Assembly (NCBI RefSeq): GCF_042453785.1
Contig: NC_091661.1
Coordinates: forward strand, 25,473,501-25,537,500
Direction: 5' to 3'
Length of the DNA stretch: 64,000 nt
DNA from: Malus domestica
Taxonomy: Eukaryota > Streptophyta > Magnoliopsida > Rosales > Rosaceae
Shown here: positions 11,120 to 22,412 of the stretch, in pieces
Layout: each line of letters starts with the position of its first letter
Position numbering within the stretch: the stretch's first letter is position 1
Program-made: the position numbers and the translations under genes
The notes under the pieces: model-generated
What the model was told of the DNA's origin: nothing
The model's database searches: none
What the model saw: the letters and a program-made list of their open reading frames with translations, nothing else

Positions 11120-11300
11120 AGGTTCCACACAAAATATTCATGCATCTATCAACAAACAAAAAAATGCTAAATTTTATTTTCTCCAGTCAAGTAATTAAAA
11201 TTATGTAATTGCTTGTTACCCAATGAGTACAATTTATATTGAATTTTATGTGATGCTTAATGGTAGAGAACCGTGACTTGTCATCAGTTGTCCTCATTTA
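11120..11300. other. Continuation of the C2 duplication flank
   Basis: The sequence from CACAAAATATTCATGCAT through CAATTTATATTGAATTTTAT matches 3606-3740 downstream of the intact C2 gene. It is the right half of the duplicate interrupted by the 6525-11119 element. Confidence 0.75.
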
Positions 11301-11317
11301 AAAAAAAAAAAACTATT

Positions 11318-11470
11318 GTCATTTAGTATGACGGTCTAATGGTATTCATTTTCACTTGTAAGTGAGAGATTTTAGGTTTGATTCTCGCAAAAAACAATTT
11401 TGAACCACATTATTGTTAGCTAGGCTAAGCTCACCCTCTCCTCTTAATGTAGATAATATATAATATCGTT
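11318..11470 (+). mobile_element. tRNA-derived SINE (family 1)
   Basis: An A-box-like GGTCTAATGGTA and a B-box-like AGGTTTGATTCTC lie about 45 nt apart, followed by the body TTTGAACCACATTATTG and CTTAATGTAGATAATAT. The same body occurs at 55247-55415 and partly at 18605-18690. The spacing and motifs fit an RNA polymerase III promoter. Confidence 0.6.
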
Positions 11471-11558
11471 TGTTAAAAAAAAATAATAACTATTACAAAC
11501 AGAAATGTTCTTAATCCCTAATCTTCAAGGACTCTTTTAGAGCAGTTTTAGCGTGGGA

Positions 11559-12613
11559 TATACCTATAAACGGGTTGGGTTTACTGGGTTTGGGTTGGGT
11601 TCAATCCGACCTGTTAAGTTAACGGGTCACCCGAACCCGACCCGTTAAGCTAACGGGTCACCCGTTTCACCCACTCGAACTTATCCTCCGCCATTAATGC
11701 CCTCTCTACATCCACTCATTCCTTACTCGCTGCTGCTCGACTCACTGCCTCTCCAAACTCGGCCGGTCTATCGAATCCGAAATTCAAGCTTGGATCGACC
11801 GCGAATGCTTGGATAGCTTGACACGAGCTATGGAAGAGAACCCAATTTGCAACGAGGACGAGTTGATCAAGCTACTGACTCAATTCAAGGACCGAGTTGC
11901 GTAGGGGTTCAACCATGAGTTGCGAGATTTGATCTTGAAGTTCAAAGTTGTCACCTCGCTCGAGTTAGTTCTGTGCGAGTTGACTAGGTCATCGAAGCGA
12001 GTTAGAGAACATTGTACTTTCGTCATTGCAGCTCTGATCAAGTTCAATAAAGAAGTTTTCGTGGGTCAAGTTTTGATGGGTCGGCCCACGATCAGCTCTC
12101 TGATAAAAATCGCGTCTACGAACTTGATCAGGGTACTCTGCGCGCTCTTCAGGCTGATCAAATCGCCGCTCGTCGACGAGATCGAGTTCAACGGAGAAAT
12201 ACCTAAGTTCATAAGCTTCCTGAATTCCAAAGATTTAGAAATGTGAGTGATGACGATGGTCTGCGTGTTCAAAATCGGGTATTTCGGGCGGAATGAGGCT
12301 ATTGACGTTTAACGCGATGCTACATGAGGGGTTGATTGAGAAGCTTGTGGAGTTGTAGAGGTCGGAGCATGGCAATGATTTAATGAGGGAGAGCACGGCG
12401 GTGATTTGAAATTACACAAAAGTCCTCAATAAACGAGTGAAACGGGTGATGATCGGGTTTCGCGAGTTCACCCAAATAACTTGTTATTTAACGGGTTGAC
12501 CCCTTAACCACCCGACCCATTTATCACTCACCCGAAAACTAATTTTAACGGGTCGGGTCAGGTCGGGTCGAGTCGGGTTGGGTTAATAGGTCGGGTTGAA
12601 AATGCCAGGTCTA
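11559..12613 (+). mobile_element. Gene-capturing hAT-like element (Pack-type)
   Basis: It is flanked by a perfect 8-bp duplication GCGTGGGA (11551-11558 and 12614-12621), the size typical of hAT elements. The ends are TATACCTATAAACGGG and AAAATGCCAGGTCTA. These match the small element at 42383-42725, which ends in TAGACCTGTAAAGGGG and AAAATGCCAAGTCTA. Both share subterminal ACGGGTCACCCG repeats. In this copy the interior is replaced by roughly 730 bp of gene-like sequence (about 11674-12405). Homology to the small relative resumes at GAAATTACACAAAAGTCCTCAA. No transposase is present, so it would have to be moved in trans. Confidence 0.8.
11785..12405 (+). pseudogene. Captured ARM-repeat-like gene fragment
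   Basis: The plus-strand frame reads IQAWIDRECLDSLTRAMEEN, then DELIKLLTQFKDRVA, a stop, and then a 108-residue open stretch (11923-12246). That stretch contains LVLCELTRSSKRVREHCTF and helix pairs typical of ARM/HEAT folds. A further in-frame stop and a frameshift precede HEGLIEKLVEL. The GC level is higher than the surroundings, like that of exons. It looks like a fragment of an ARM-repeat protein gene; whether it is U-box-linked cannot be told. There is no intact product. Confidence 0.55.
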
Positions 12614-13589
12614 GCGTGGGAGCCCTCCCTCCCAGGCAATCCACTATTCAATCCACCCAGTGAATAGTAACTGCCCTTAATGAACAGTAATTGCCTTTTG
12701 CATCTCCAGTGTGGGAGCCCTCCCCTTGGTAATAAGCAATAAAATATTAGTATTTTTTTATTTATAAAATAATACAAAATAATTTTATTTGTAATTTCGG
12801 ATAAGATTTTTAATCGTTCTCGTTGCGTCACGTGTCATAATCTGAAAAGTTATAAAATAATACAAAATAATTTTATTTGTAAAATAATTCAAAATAATGA
12901 GAAGGTATTTATAGAAAAGTAAAAAAAAATTAAAAATTTTCAGATAATTTTTCAGATTTTTAACAATTTTTTAATTCAAATAATTAATCTATGCCGTTGG
13001 ATTTAAAAAAAATGAATTCCAACATTCCAGATTGTGCCACGTGTTACAACAATAACTTTTCTTAATTTTAAAACTATTTTTTTTTATATTTATTTATAAA
13101 GAATATTAATATCGACCGTTGATCTCGGATCGAATGGTTGATATTAAATAAGATTTTTTTTTTACCGTTGAGATTTAACGGTCCAAGTTAAAGAACCATT
13201 GAGATCGAACGGACCGTGGGAAGCCACATGGCTTCCCAACCGTAACATTCAGACTGAAAAGTGGGCTGCTTTTTCTGAAAAGATGTCGGACGACACGCCC
13301 CCACGCCAGAGTGGGGTGCACGCACCTGACAGAAAAAAATAAAAAAAGGGCCTGCTGAAGGGTGATAGCCAATCCACTCGGGCTTGCGGGCTGGTAATTC
13401 TTCACCAACCCGGAGCTCGGGCTTCCACCTCAACTCGGGCTCCTTCACGCTGGAGCGAATCCACATGGCCTCGGGCCCTTTTCTCTGGCCTGTCCCCCGA
13501 CCAATCCACCACGGTGGAGTTGCTCTTTCAGTTGAGAAACGCGTTTACTATCGGTAATTTTACTATTTACTTTTTGCTAAGAAAGTTAG

Positions 13590-14040
13590 GGCGTGCTTGA
13601 CATGTCGGATAACACACCAGATAGTTCTATTTAATACTATCCGGTGTTTGGTGTCAATCCGTATTAAATAAGCATCGGATTATTTATGCGGTCCGGCCTA
13701 TTTTATATGACGTACGCTGAATAACTTATACACTCCAAATCGTCGGTATTAATTAGTCGGGTCGCTGAAATCAAAATCAAGCTAGCTCATTTTCCATCCC
13801 TCTTGCTAGTTTTAAATTGTGAAACTCATTGTCATAAATGTTCTTCAATCTCCTTTTGAGGAAGTAAATGAACATGATAATCTTTGATGAATTGAGTTTT
13901 TAATCCAGTATTGCACTAAATGCTCGATTAAATAGTATGTAATCTCGACTAAATAGTCAGTACTATCTGATGACAAATTATCCTATTCGACTGAAATAGT
14001 CCGTACCGTCCGAGTTCCTAAACAAAACCTTAATATATAA
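13590..14040. repeat. Degenerate inverted-repeat element upstream of the SRC2-like gene
   Basis: Repeated motifs related to ATAGT..ATTTAATACTATCCGG recur in both orientations between 13.6 and 14.02 kb, with weakly inverted ends. It probably supplies part of the promoter region of the gene at 14186. The boundaries are uncertain. Confidence 0.3.
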
Positions 14041-14185
14041 GGGAAGGTATATTATCGTCATCATACCGATTGGCACCATCCCCCGCAACAAAGCAACAAT
14101 CCCATCAATCCTTCTTACCCATTATCCAACGCACCCTCAGCACCATCCCCACTAGCGCACGTTAGAACAGAGACGCTTTAACCCC

Positions 14186-15124
14186 ATGGCTTCCTCCCGC
14201 CCTCCGCCGCAGAAGCCGCTCGATCTCGACCTCACGATCGTCTCCGCCAAGCATCTCAAGAACGTCAACTGGAAGAACGGCGACCTCAAGCCCTACGCCG
14301 TCTTCTGGGTAGACCCCGACCGCCGGCTCGCCACCAAGTCCGACGACTCCGGCTCCACCCGCCCGGTCTGGAACGAGCGGTTCACCGTCCCGCTCACCCT
14401 CTCCCTCCACGACTCCTTCCTCACCCTCGAAATCTTCCACTCCAAACCCTCCGAAACTTCCAAGCCCTTAGTCGGCACCCTCCGGGTCCCACTCAAGGAC
14501 CTGCCCGATCAGGACGACTCGACCCGAATCCGGACCTTCCAGCTCGTCCGTCCCTCCGGCCGTCCCCAGGGCAAGATCCGTGTTAAGCTTGCCGTTCGAG
14601 AACGACCTTTGCCGCCAGATTACCATATTAGCCCTCCTCCTAGCTACTTTTACGGAGGTGCCCCTATGCCCCCACCGCCTGTTCGCGACTTCAGGTCATA
14701 CTCGCCGTCGTCGTACAGCTCTACTTTACCAGCTTCCGCTCCTAGTCCATCGGCTTCGCCACCGCCTCCGCCTCCGCCTTACCATTACAGCTCCTATTCC
14801 GATCCGTACTCGGGTTACTATCCAGCGTACTACTCCAGTGCGCCACCGCATCCACCAAGGCCGTTCTTCGACCGACCGGTGAACTATGGCGGGCCTAGTG
14901 GGCCTTCAGCGCCATTGGACTACTCAAATTATGACCAGAATCAGAAGCCCAAAAGTGGGAAGATGGGATTGGGCACCGGATTGGCTGTGGGCGCAGTGGC
15001 CGGAGGTCTTGGTGCAGTGGCATTGGATGAGGGGTTGAGGTACGAGGAAGATAAGGTTGCACAGAGGGTGGAGAATGACCTGCGCGAGCGTGACGAGTAC
15101 AGCAATTATCATGCCGATTATTGA
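14186..15124 (+). CDS. SRC2-like C2-domain protein
   Basis: This is an intact single-exon gene of 312 residues. An N-terminal C2 domain (about 12-130; LDLTIVSAKHLKNVNWKNGD, PVWNERFTVPL, GTLRVPLKDL) is followed by a proline/serine/tyrosine-rich linker (about 135-245, with PPPPPPPYHYSSYSDPYSGYY). Next comes a glycine-rich GLGTGLAVGAVAGGLGAVAL segment (about 260-280) and an acidic, charged tail. This is the layout of plant SRC2 proteins, which are cold- or stress-responsive and are reported at the ER and vacuole. The Gly/Ala stretch could insert into or lie on a membrane. The start is the first ATG (ccccATGGct) after a clean leader. Codon GC is high, unlike the AT-rich flanks. It is only distantly related to the small C2 genes at 2.5-5.6 kb. 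Confidence 0.9.
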   Translation: MASSRPPPQKPLDLDLTIVSAKHLKNVNWKNGDLKPYAVFWVDPDRRLATKSDDSGSTRPVWNERFTVPLTLSLHDSFLTLEIFHSKPSETSKPLVGTLRVPLKDLPDQDDSTRIRTFQLVRPSGRPQGKIRVKLAVRERPLPPDYHISPPPSYFYGGAPMPPPPVRDFRSYSPSSYSSTLPASAPSPSASPPPPPPPYHYSSYSDPYSGYYPAYYSSAPPHPPRPFFDRPVNYGGPSGPSAPLDYSNYDQNQKPKSGKMGLGTGLAVGAVAGGLGAVALDEGLRYEEDKVAQRVENDLRERDEYSNYHADY

Positions 15125-15324
15125 TTGAATCGGGGTTTAGCCGTTTTGGTATGGTTTAATTACTAAAGCGCAATGTTAATTTGCCGGTTCACAGTGTATA
15201 TGTATATATGTTTTTATGTGGAATTTGGTTTGGGGCTTTTGGATTGCTGAATGAATTAAGACAACGGTTTAAACTTTATTGTTAAGTGGGTGTTTTATTC
15301 GATGGAATGAGTGTTTATGTATCT

Positions 15325-16695
15325 TGGAATGAATTGTGTTATTGATCATCTTGGAATGAATTGTGCGTTTGATCATTCTTGGAACGAATTGTGTGATTGA
15401 TCATTTTAGAATGAATAGCGGGATTGATTGTCTTGGAATGAAATGCATGATTCATCTTGGAATGAATTGCGTGATTGATTATCTTGGAATGAATTGTGCG
15501 TTTGATCACTCTTGGAACGAATTGTGTGATTAATCATATAAATGAATAGCGGGATTGATTGTCTTGGAATGAAATGCATGATTCGTCTTGGAATGAATTG
15601 CGTGATTGATCATCTTGGAATGAATTGTGCGTTTGATCACTCTTGGAACGAATTGTGTGATTAATCATTTTAGAATGAATAGCGGGATTGATTGTCTTGG
15701 AATGAAATGCATGATTCGTCTTGGAATGAATTGCGTGATTGATCATCTTGGAATGAATTGTGCGTTTGATCATTCTTGGAACGAATTGTGTGATTGATCA
15801 TTTTAGAATGAATAGCGGGATTGATTGTCTTGGAATGAAATGCATGATTCGTCTTGGAATGAATTGCGTGATTGATCATCTTGGAATGAATTGTGCGTTT
15901 GATCACTCTTGGAACGAATTGTGTGATTAATCATATAAATGAATAGCGGGATTGATTGTCTTGGAATGAAATGCATGATTCGTCTTGGAATGAATTGCGT
16001 GATTGATCATCTTGGAATGAATTGTGCGTTTGATCACTCTTGGAACGAATTGTGTGATTAATCATTTTAGAATGAATAGCGGGATTGATTGTCTTGGAAT
16101 GAAATGCATGATTCGTCTTGGAATGAATTGCGTGATTGATCATCTTGGAATGAATTGTGCGTTTGATCACTCTTGGAACGAATTGTGTGATTAATCATAT
16201 AAATGAATAGCGGGATTGATTGTCTTGGAATGAAATGCATGATTCGTCTTGGAATGAATTGCGTGATTGATCATCTTGGAATGAATTGTGCGTTTGATCA
16301 TTCTTGGAACGAATTGTGTGATTGATCATTTTAGAATGAATAGCGGGATTGATTGTCTTGGAATGAAATGCATGATTCGTCTTGGAATGAATTGCGTGAT
16401 TGATCATCTTGGAATGAATTGTGCGTTTGATCACTCTTGGAACGAATTGTGTGATTAATCATATAAATGAATAGCGGGATTGATTGTCTTGGAATGAAAT
16501 GCATGATTCGTCTTGGAATGAATTGCGTGATTGATCATCTTGGAATGAATTGTGCGTTTGATCACTCTTGGAACGAATTGTGTGATTAATCATATAAATG
16601 AATATCGGGATTGATTGTCTTGGAATGATATGCATGATTCGTCTTGGAATGAATTGCGTGATTGATCATCTTGGAATGAATTGTGTGATTGATCC
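15325..16695. repeat. Higher-order tandem array, about ten copies of a 132-bp unit
   Basis: The landmark GTGCGTTTGATCA recurs at about 15362, 15497, 15628, 15761, 15893, 16026, 16159, 16290, 16422 and 16554, a spacing of 131-135 bp. Each unit is itself four diverged copies of a roughly 33-bp monomer built on TTGGAATGAATTG and TGATTGATCA. Units come in two flavours, TCATTTTAGAATGAATAG and TCATATAAATGAATAG, which alternate for part of the array (period about 264). The array lies 200 bp past the SRC2-like stop codon and might be in its 3' transcript. The open frames seen across it are caused by the unit length being a multiple of three. Confidence 0.92.
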
Positions 16696-19600
16696 CGAAT
16701 AGTTGGTACAGTTCCAGGTTTGGTTGATTGGTTTACTAGCGTTTTGAGCTACTTTGTGTTCCAGGAGCATGTTGAAACTTTAAATAGAGTAGTTTTTAGA
16801 ATGAAAGCACCATTTGGAATGAAGAAGAATGCCAGCCATGGTAGGCGTTGAGCTTACAGCTGATTGAGGTCTTTTTATGGAGCTTAGTTAGATTTTTATC
16901 CTTGCAACTATGAACGTTAGATTTCTCTGTATGGATTCTATGGAACCACGGCTAAATATCTCTTGCATTCTTTTCTGTGGATCTTAATCGAGTTGTTTAA
17001 ATGACTGGTATATGATTAAAGGTTATCTTAGAGACCGATTTATTACCATTTCGTTTTTAGATTTCCTCGTTTTGTTAGAGATGAAAGAGAAGTACATTAG
17101 AGAAAAGAAAGATGAAGAAGGGCGGAGGAATGATGACGGGAGGGGTGTGGAAAATGTATTTTGAATGGCACACAAGAAAAAAAACGAAAAACCTTTTCAA
17201 CCTTCTGGAGTCCATACCTTTCTCGGTATTTTGGCTAAGATCTAGTGGAACAGTACAAAGACTCTTCCACGGCATGTAAAACGGTTTGCTTGCCCATAGA
17301 GGAGACGATGAAAAGCTTTGGGATCCTTGGCCGTACATTAACTGGAGTTCTCTTCTCAGTGCATCTGTTATGCTGAGTAACAAATTGGGATGGCTTTATG
17401 CCAGAGATACCAAAGTTTAGGTGAAGGGATATTGCTTTCTTAACAAGAAAGTTAAATCTTTCAAGTTCGAAGGTGCACAAAATACTGCCCGAAAGAGCTG
17501 ACGCTCTCTCGGGCCTTGACCTTCACCTTTTTCTCCTCGTCAAAACAATGTCCAAAGCGGGAATTACAGCACCTCTTTTCGGTCTACTTCGCAAACTTCT
17601 CATGATCTTGTCGAGTCAGTGGAGGCTCTAAGATCCAATATGAGGATGAAGAGTTGCGGGGACTATTGTGCTAGTTATACTGACTGGGATTTTGCAGATG
17701 CCAATAGTCTGTCGGAGAAGGCGAGGGAGGAAGGGGCGGTGAGACTGGTGACTAAGGAGGAGGATTTTGAATTCTTGAATGGGAGCTTTAACGAAAAGCT
17801 TCTGGTATTGTTCACTTTAACGAAAAACCACATTTTTTACATTAAAAAGTCAATTTTAGTACTATTCACTCTACTCTTTATTTTGTCCTTATCGTTAAAA
17901 CTCAAAATTTTCAAACCATTTTTATTAGTTTTCTTTTCTTAAATTGTAACAAACGACGTATGGATCAAATATTAACAACATATACTGACGGCATTTCGAT
18001 CAACTATTGACATGTATCAATCGAGTATTGGTGACATATTGATTGGTGTAATATTGACTGAATACAAATGATAATATGGGCAAGATACACTTTCGAGTTA
18101 TAACTTTTTGTATTGAATCGTTTTAACCCTGTTTATTTTTTATTTTTTGTACACATATATTTACATTAAGAGAGCAGAGAAATAAATTGGTACCTTAGTC
18201 ATCATCCACGAAAATTGAAACTAAGACTACTTACTTACAAATAAAGACTAATATTATTATATCGCACTACTAAGTGGCTTTATCCGTTCAAATTTTGTAC
18301 CCGCAATTTGTTCCCCTTTTTAAGCTCTCAGTGTAGAAGTACCTATTTTCTTAAGCCGACGTGGCCACCTTACGTATCTGAGCCCAAAACCAAATAAACA
18401 CTATTTTGGGCGTAGTGGAATGGGCTTATCATCAGAAGGCAGACTTGACACACAAACCATGTCATTGCCAAGCCCATCTTAGTAAATGTACTATTATTTT
18501 TCTTGGCCCTTGCAAAATTCAACATAGGGAAAGGGATAGTATTGCCATTTTTTTTTTAACAAACGAAATTATCTGCACTAAGGGGATGGATGAATGAGTT
18601 AAGTCTCACAATGGACTATCAATAATATGGTATTCATTTTCATTGGTAAGTAAAAGGCCTTAGGTTCGGTTCTTACCTTCTTTTTTGAACAAACACATCC
18701 CTTTCCTTATGTTGAGTTTTGCAAATTGCCACTTAATACTACAGTAGTAATGGTATTCCTCAAAAGAGACCTGACAAAACACATCAATTCCTAAATTTCC
18801 GAGGACGTAAGCTATATCTTATATTTGCATGCAAATTATTGATAATAATAAAATAGCCATACATGCGATGTCAAATTATAATTTGTCCACAAAACAAAAT
18901 AACTCCTTATCTCTACGAAGCAATTTGTTCTCTTATTCCAGATGAGTGGACCACAGACTGGATGAGGGGACCTATTTGTAGACAACTGAAGATTTGATCA
19001 AATTGTCGTTGAGTTTGTGCTCCACAATCACCATATACATTTCCAATTCCCCAGAACATATGCGTATGTGTGGAAACAAATCATGGTGTCCAATCTACTC
19101 GTCCCAAAAAGATGCATATTTTATCTTGGAACTCAAGTGGATTGGAATTGAATTCCAATACATTTTGATATCAAAAACTTACCTTTTTATTTTTTTTATT
19201 TTTTAATATATATATATAAATTATTGGATGAATGATGTTACATGATTAGATTACAATATAATCAGATTCTTTATCCAAAGGGATTTTTCAATTTTTGGTA
19301 AAAATTGAGACTAATTGTATGGCCCAATCCACATCGAACTTTAAGATCCGAATCATCTATTTTTCAAGTTGCACTTTACAGATCATCCTTTTAAAATATT
19401 AACCAATTCGGAAAAGTTTAAGGCATGTAATTGAGTTCATAGAAATTGACGAACATTATATTATAAGATACATTGAAATTTCACCATAACAATCAAATGA
19501 GTAAATGGTTTCAAATTGTTGAAGTTCGATGTACAATGGACCCAACAACTAGTCCTAATTTTTACAAAACTTGGAGATTGCTTCGCAATATAATTAAACA

Positions 19601-19724
19601 AATTATTTTGGCACGGCTCATGGGGAATGAGAACATGAACATCTTATCTTATAACCCTTTCCAATGCGTAACATTCGTTATTCTTCTTGTTTATTTTTTC
19701 TTTGACTTAGATTGTGTGTGACAA
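16696..19724. other. Intergenic stretch with gene-like crumbs and MITEs
   Basis: No intact gene was found. Positions 17595-17780 hold a plus-strand frame (ADANSLSEKAREEGAVRLV, then TKEEDFEFLNG) with coding-like composition but no recognised family; it runs into the MITE at 17781. Near 17235-17480 on the minus strand there is another unrecognised short frame. Positions 18605-18690 hold a partial family-1 SINE. The rest is AT-rich. Confidence 0.4.
17781..17940 (+). mobile_element. Short MITE (GGGAACTTTAACG family)
   Basis: It starts GGGAGCTTTAACGAAAAGC and ends in TTTTTATTAGTTTTC. The body TTAAAAAGTCAATTTTAGTACTATTCAC matches the copies at 5667 and 62309. It interrupts an unrecognised coding-like stretch on its left. 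Confidence 0.65.
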
Positions 19725-20838
19725 TGTTGACCCTAAAACTATTTAGCCTATAAGTTAACTATGTCATTCAGTCGAATGCGGGGCGTGCCAACTCGTTGGT
19801 TGAACTCGGCAGAGGAGTGAATGAATGTTGATGTGGCGTTGGGTGCGCTGATGGCTTCTAAATCTTGCGATTGCGGCCGAGGAAGGAACATGTCTCGGCC
19901 TTCGGGTTCTAGAGCCTAAAGACAAGGCTACTAGTTTTGAGAAGTTCACGAATCGTCAGCACTAGGTTCGGCAACTGTAATTATATTCGTGAGAATATAA
20001 GCGCCGAATCAGTACGAGACTATCTGGACACAAATACTCAAAAGAGATGTGTGTCTTGATTGTAAATATGGTTCGGCCGTTTGAATGCCGAACTCTGAAA
20101 TGCACTTGTGAATATCCACTCATAAAACAAGTTCGGCTTTCAATGTGCCGAACTGTCGTGACTTGGTAACACTTCATTTCGCCGAGAAGGCTGATGGGAT
20201 GACCTTTACCAACAAGGACTCAGAGATTCCTTGCTGACCAAGACTTGGATAGATAACTAGTCAGTTACGAAGCAGTGCTGTTTATCCAAACTGAAGGTAC
20301 TCCTCAATCGGTTGATTAGGCTTAAATGCTATTTATCTAAACTGAAGATGTTGCTGGTTGCCCCACAATGCGGTTTATCCAAAATGCAGATGTGTTGGTG
20401 GAAAAAAGGGGTAAAATAAAAAGATCTCAAGATGTTTGAGAGGTTTGGCATAGAGCGAGAGTTTGCGCAAGGCAAATTTGTGTGTTGGTTTGGAGGGCTT
20501 TGAATGATGCACTCCCCTCTCTATTTATAGTAATAATTCCCACATGGCCGAAGTAGAGTCCTACTCAGATTATAATTCCTTGATCCATTATCACGTGTAG
20601 AACTCTGAATCCAACCCTATTATTCTCCAAATTCAATCCAATTGATCCTGATCATCTCCCCTAATTCGGGGTATCAGTGATATCCAAGGATTCCTTGTTA
20701 CATTAGGACTCGGCCGACCATTCTATCCAGGTTTAAGATAAGATCAACTTCTGGTAGAACTCGACTGAATCTCCTTGGGCTGGGCTTTCCTTGGGTATAT
20801 TCCAAGATACCCTAAATTATATACTGGGCCCATGAACA
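19725..20838 (-). repeat. Long LTR (TGTTTGGGCCC...GGGTCAACA family), copy 1
   Basis: Read on the minus strand it ends in AGGGTCAACA, like the copies at 57774-58959 and 59481-61265. It shares with them a run of three sub-repeats based on GTTTATCCAAACTGAAG, paired GCCGAACT motifs and a TATA box (CTATAAATAGAGAG, near 20515). The outer end is taken as TGTTCATGGGCCC, but a second copy of CCATGAACAAACCGTACATG lies 40 bp further on and no target duplication was found. There is no internal region or coding sequence. Confidence 0.6.
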
Positions 20839-21769
20839 AACCGTACATGGATTCCTTGTTACATTATGCCCCATGAACAAACCGTACATGTAGTAAAGGG
20901 CAAAAGCTCAGGTGCAGAGTTGGTTTTGATTGTCGGAATGCAGTTTGCAGTGATGGGGCTAACAATTTGACAGAAAACGACCACTTCTGGAGCGTCACAT
21001 TTCCAATGGTTTGATGTCCATGCTCTTCGAATGTTGGTGAGAGAAAGGAAGAGATGAGCGTGGTTACGTATATATGATTGGAATCTAAAATATTCCTTTA
21101 GACTAAAATGTCTGTTAATTATCAACTAGACCTTTTGTATAAGGATAATGTTAGGAAGACCAATTATTTAGACTAAATTTTGTAAACCATATAACATAGT
21201 TGTTAGTGATTGTATTATTACATTACTTAAGTATTAATTAACGTACTTATTTCCTCTATTTTTCCCTTAAAAAACAATCATTTATTCCAAAAAAAAAAAA
21301 AAAAACCTCAAGTACAACCAGTTGCACATGATCAAAGTTTAAAGCGAGATCATCTCTAAACAAATAGCTTCTGCGACTGATCAAACAATCACTTATTCAC
21401 AAAGCTCTGTATGATGAAATAGTTTTCATTTTCCATCTCATGGAAAACTCTTTTTGCTCCGCTTAGCCCTACATACACTAGTTGCTTCCTGCCCCCTCTT
21501 TTTTCTTCTCCACTAACCAATCTTCTTTATTTTTTTTTTATTTTTTTTTATAAATCCTTAATCTTCCATTAATATCCCACAAGGATAGGTACAATTAATT
21601 TAAATGGAAAGACCTCTTACGGATAAGAGACATAGGGCTAAAGAGAGAGCCAAAAGATGATCCTTTGTGTATAATCCTGCATAATCTCAAAGGTTATCAA
21701 TTCCAGTACGTATATCAAATGATACAATGCAGATTATAAGTCCCTCTATTAGAAGTGTTCCAAAAATGT

Positions 21770-21944
21770 TTGCAATCAAGTAAATAACTCTACGAACGAA
21801 TTGATCGTTTCTCCTAAGCACCTTATTCCCGCCACAATAAGACACCCACGATTATCTCGAGTAATAAATCCCGCAACAGCATTCTGATTAATAACTGAAC
21901 CATCAAAATGTATTTTAAGGTAGCTAGGCTTAGGCGGCTTCCAC
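21770..21944 (-). pseudogene. Reverse-transcriptase-linked RNase H fragment
   Basis: The minus-strand translation WKPPKPSYLKIHFDGSVINQ, followed by NAVAGFITRDNRGCLIVAGI and CLGETINSFVELF, matches the start of the plant RVT_3 RNase H fold. In that fold the conserved core is W-P-P-..-LK-N-DG..., followed by RD..G. The frame then ends at stops. Such domains sit at the C-terminus of LINE polyproteins or occur alone as domesticated copies. Here it is a fragment. Confidence 0.6.
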
Positions 21945-22269
21945 TTTATAATCTTCTGATTTCTATCATCACTTTCCTTTTAACTTTTGTGTTAGCTTTA
22001 AAATATTCTTTCTCAAGAATTCTGTGTGGATGTTGGTCCAACTAATCCAATTTGTTGGAGATATTTTCTGCCAGTGGTTTAGACTGAGTTGCAGCTTGTG
22101 GAAAGGGCTATGGAAGAAATGGTAGAAAGCTTTGCCTCACGGTTGGCGCTCATTGCACGAATTGTAACCAATCAGTTTAGTAGGTTGAAGACCCCCTGAG
22201 TTGCATATTTTGTTCGAAGATAGTTCGGAATTTGTTTATGGATTGGAGGATAGGTCTTTTATGTTGTGT

Positions 22270-22412
22270 GGGACACTCTTTTCCCTTCGACCGGAGTGAA
22301 ATTCCCAGCAAGGTTTTATCGGGGCCCAGTATGCACACTATCCTTAGTTTGTTTGTATTTTGAATTTGCTTGCAATGAATTATCGTACTTCTCTAAAATA
22401 AAAAAAATAAAA
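22270..22412 (+). mobile_element. LINE 3' end remnant
   Basis: The segment GGGGCCCAGTATGCAC ... TTGCTTGCAATGAATTATCGTAC is followed by an A-rich tail (AAAATAAAAAAAATAAAAATG). This resembles the 3' end of plant L1-type elements. No reverse transcriptase remains upstream in this orientation. Confidence 0.45.

Larger units (their letters stand above)
11539..13526. mobile_element. Outer MITE-like element, split by the gene-capturing hAT element
   Basis: The left end AGAGCAGTTTTAGCGTGGGAG and the right end CACGGTGGAGTTGCTCT are imperfect inverted repeats of the AGAGCAACTCCA type. Between 12614 and 13526 the interior has repeats of GTGGGAGCCCTCCC, CAGTGAATAGTAACTGCC and blocks of GATCGAACGG / CCGTTGATCTCG. 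The nested element took its target duplication from the left terminus (GCGTGGGA), so it inserted a few bases inside this one. The superfamily is not determined. Confidence 0.55.

Noticed and set aside
15534..16434. Several 78-79-codon minus-strand frames with repeated IHSKMINHAIHSK-like peptides
   Set aside because: They are produced by the 132-bp repeat length being a multiple of three; start and stop recur at the same place in each unit.
15325..16695. Possible CRISPR-like array
   Set aside because: There are no unique spacers; the intervals are diverged copies of the same monomer, and this is a plant nuclear genome.
17595..17780. Intact small gene
   Set aside because: The frame has no upstream exon or promoter I can support and ends in a MITE; at most a fragment.
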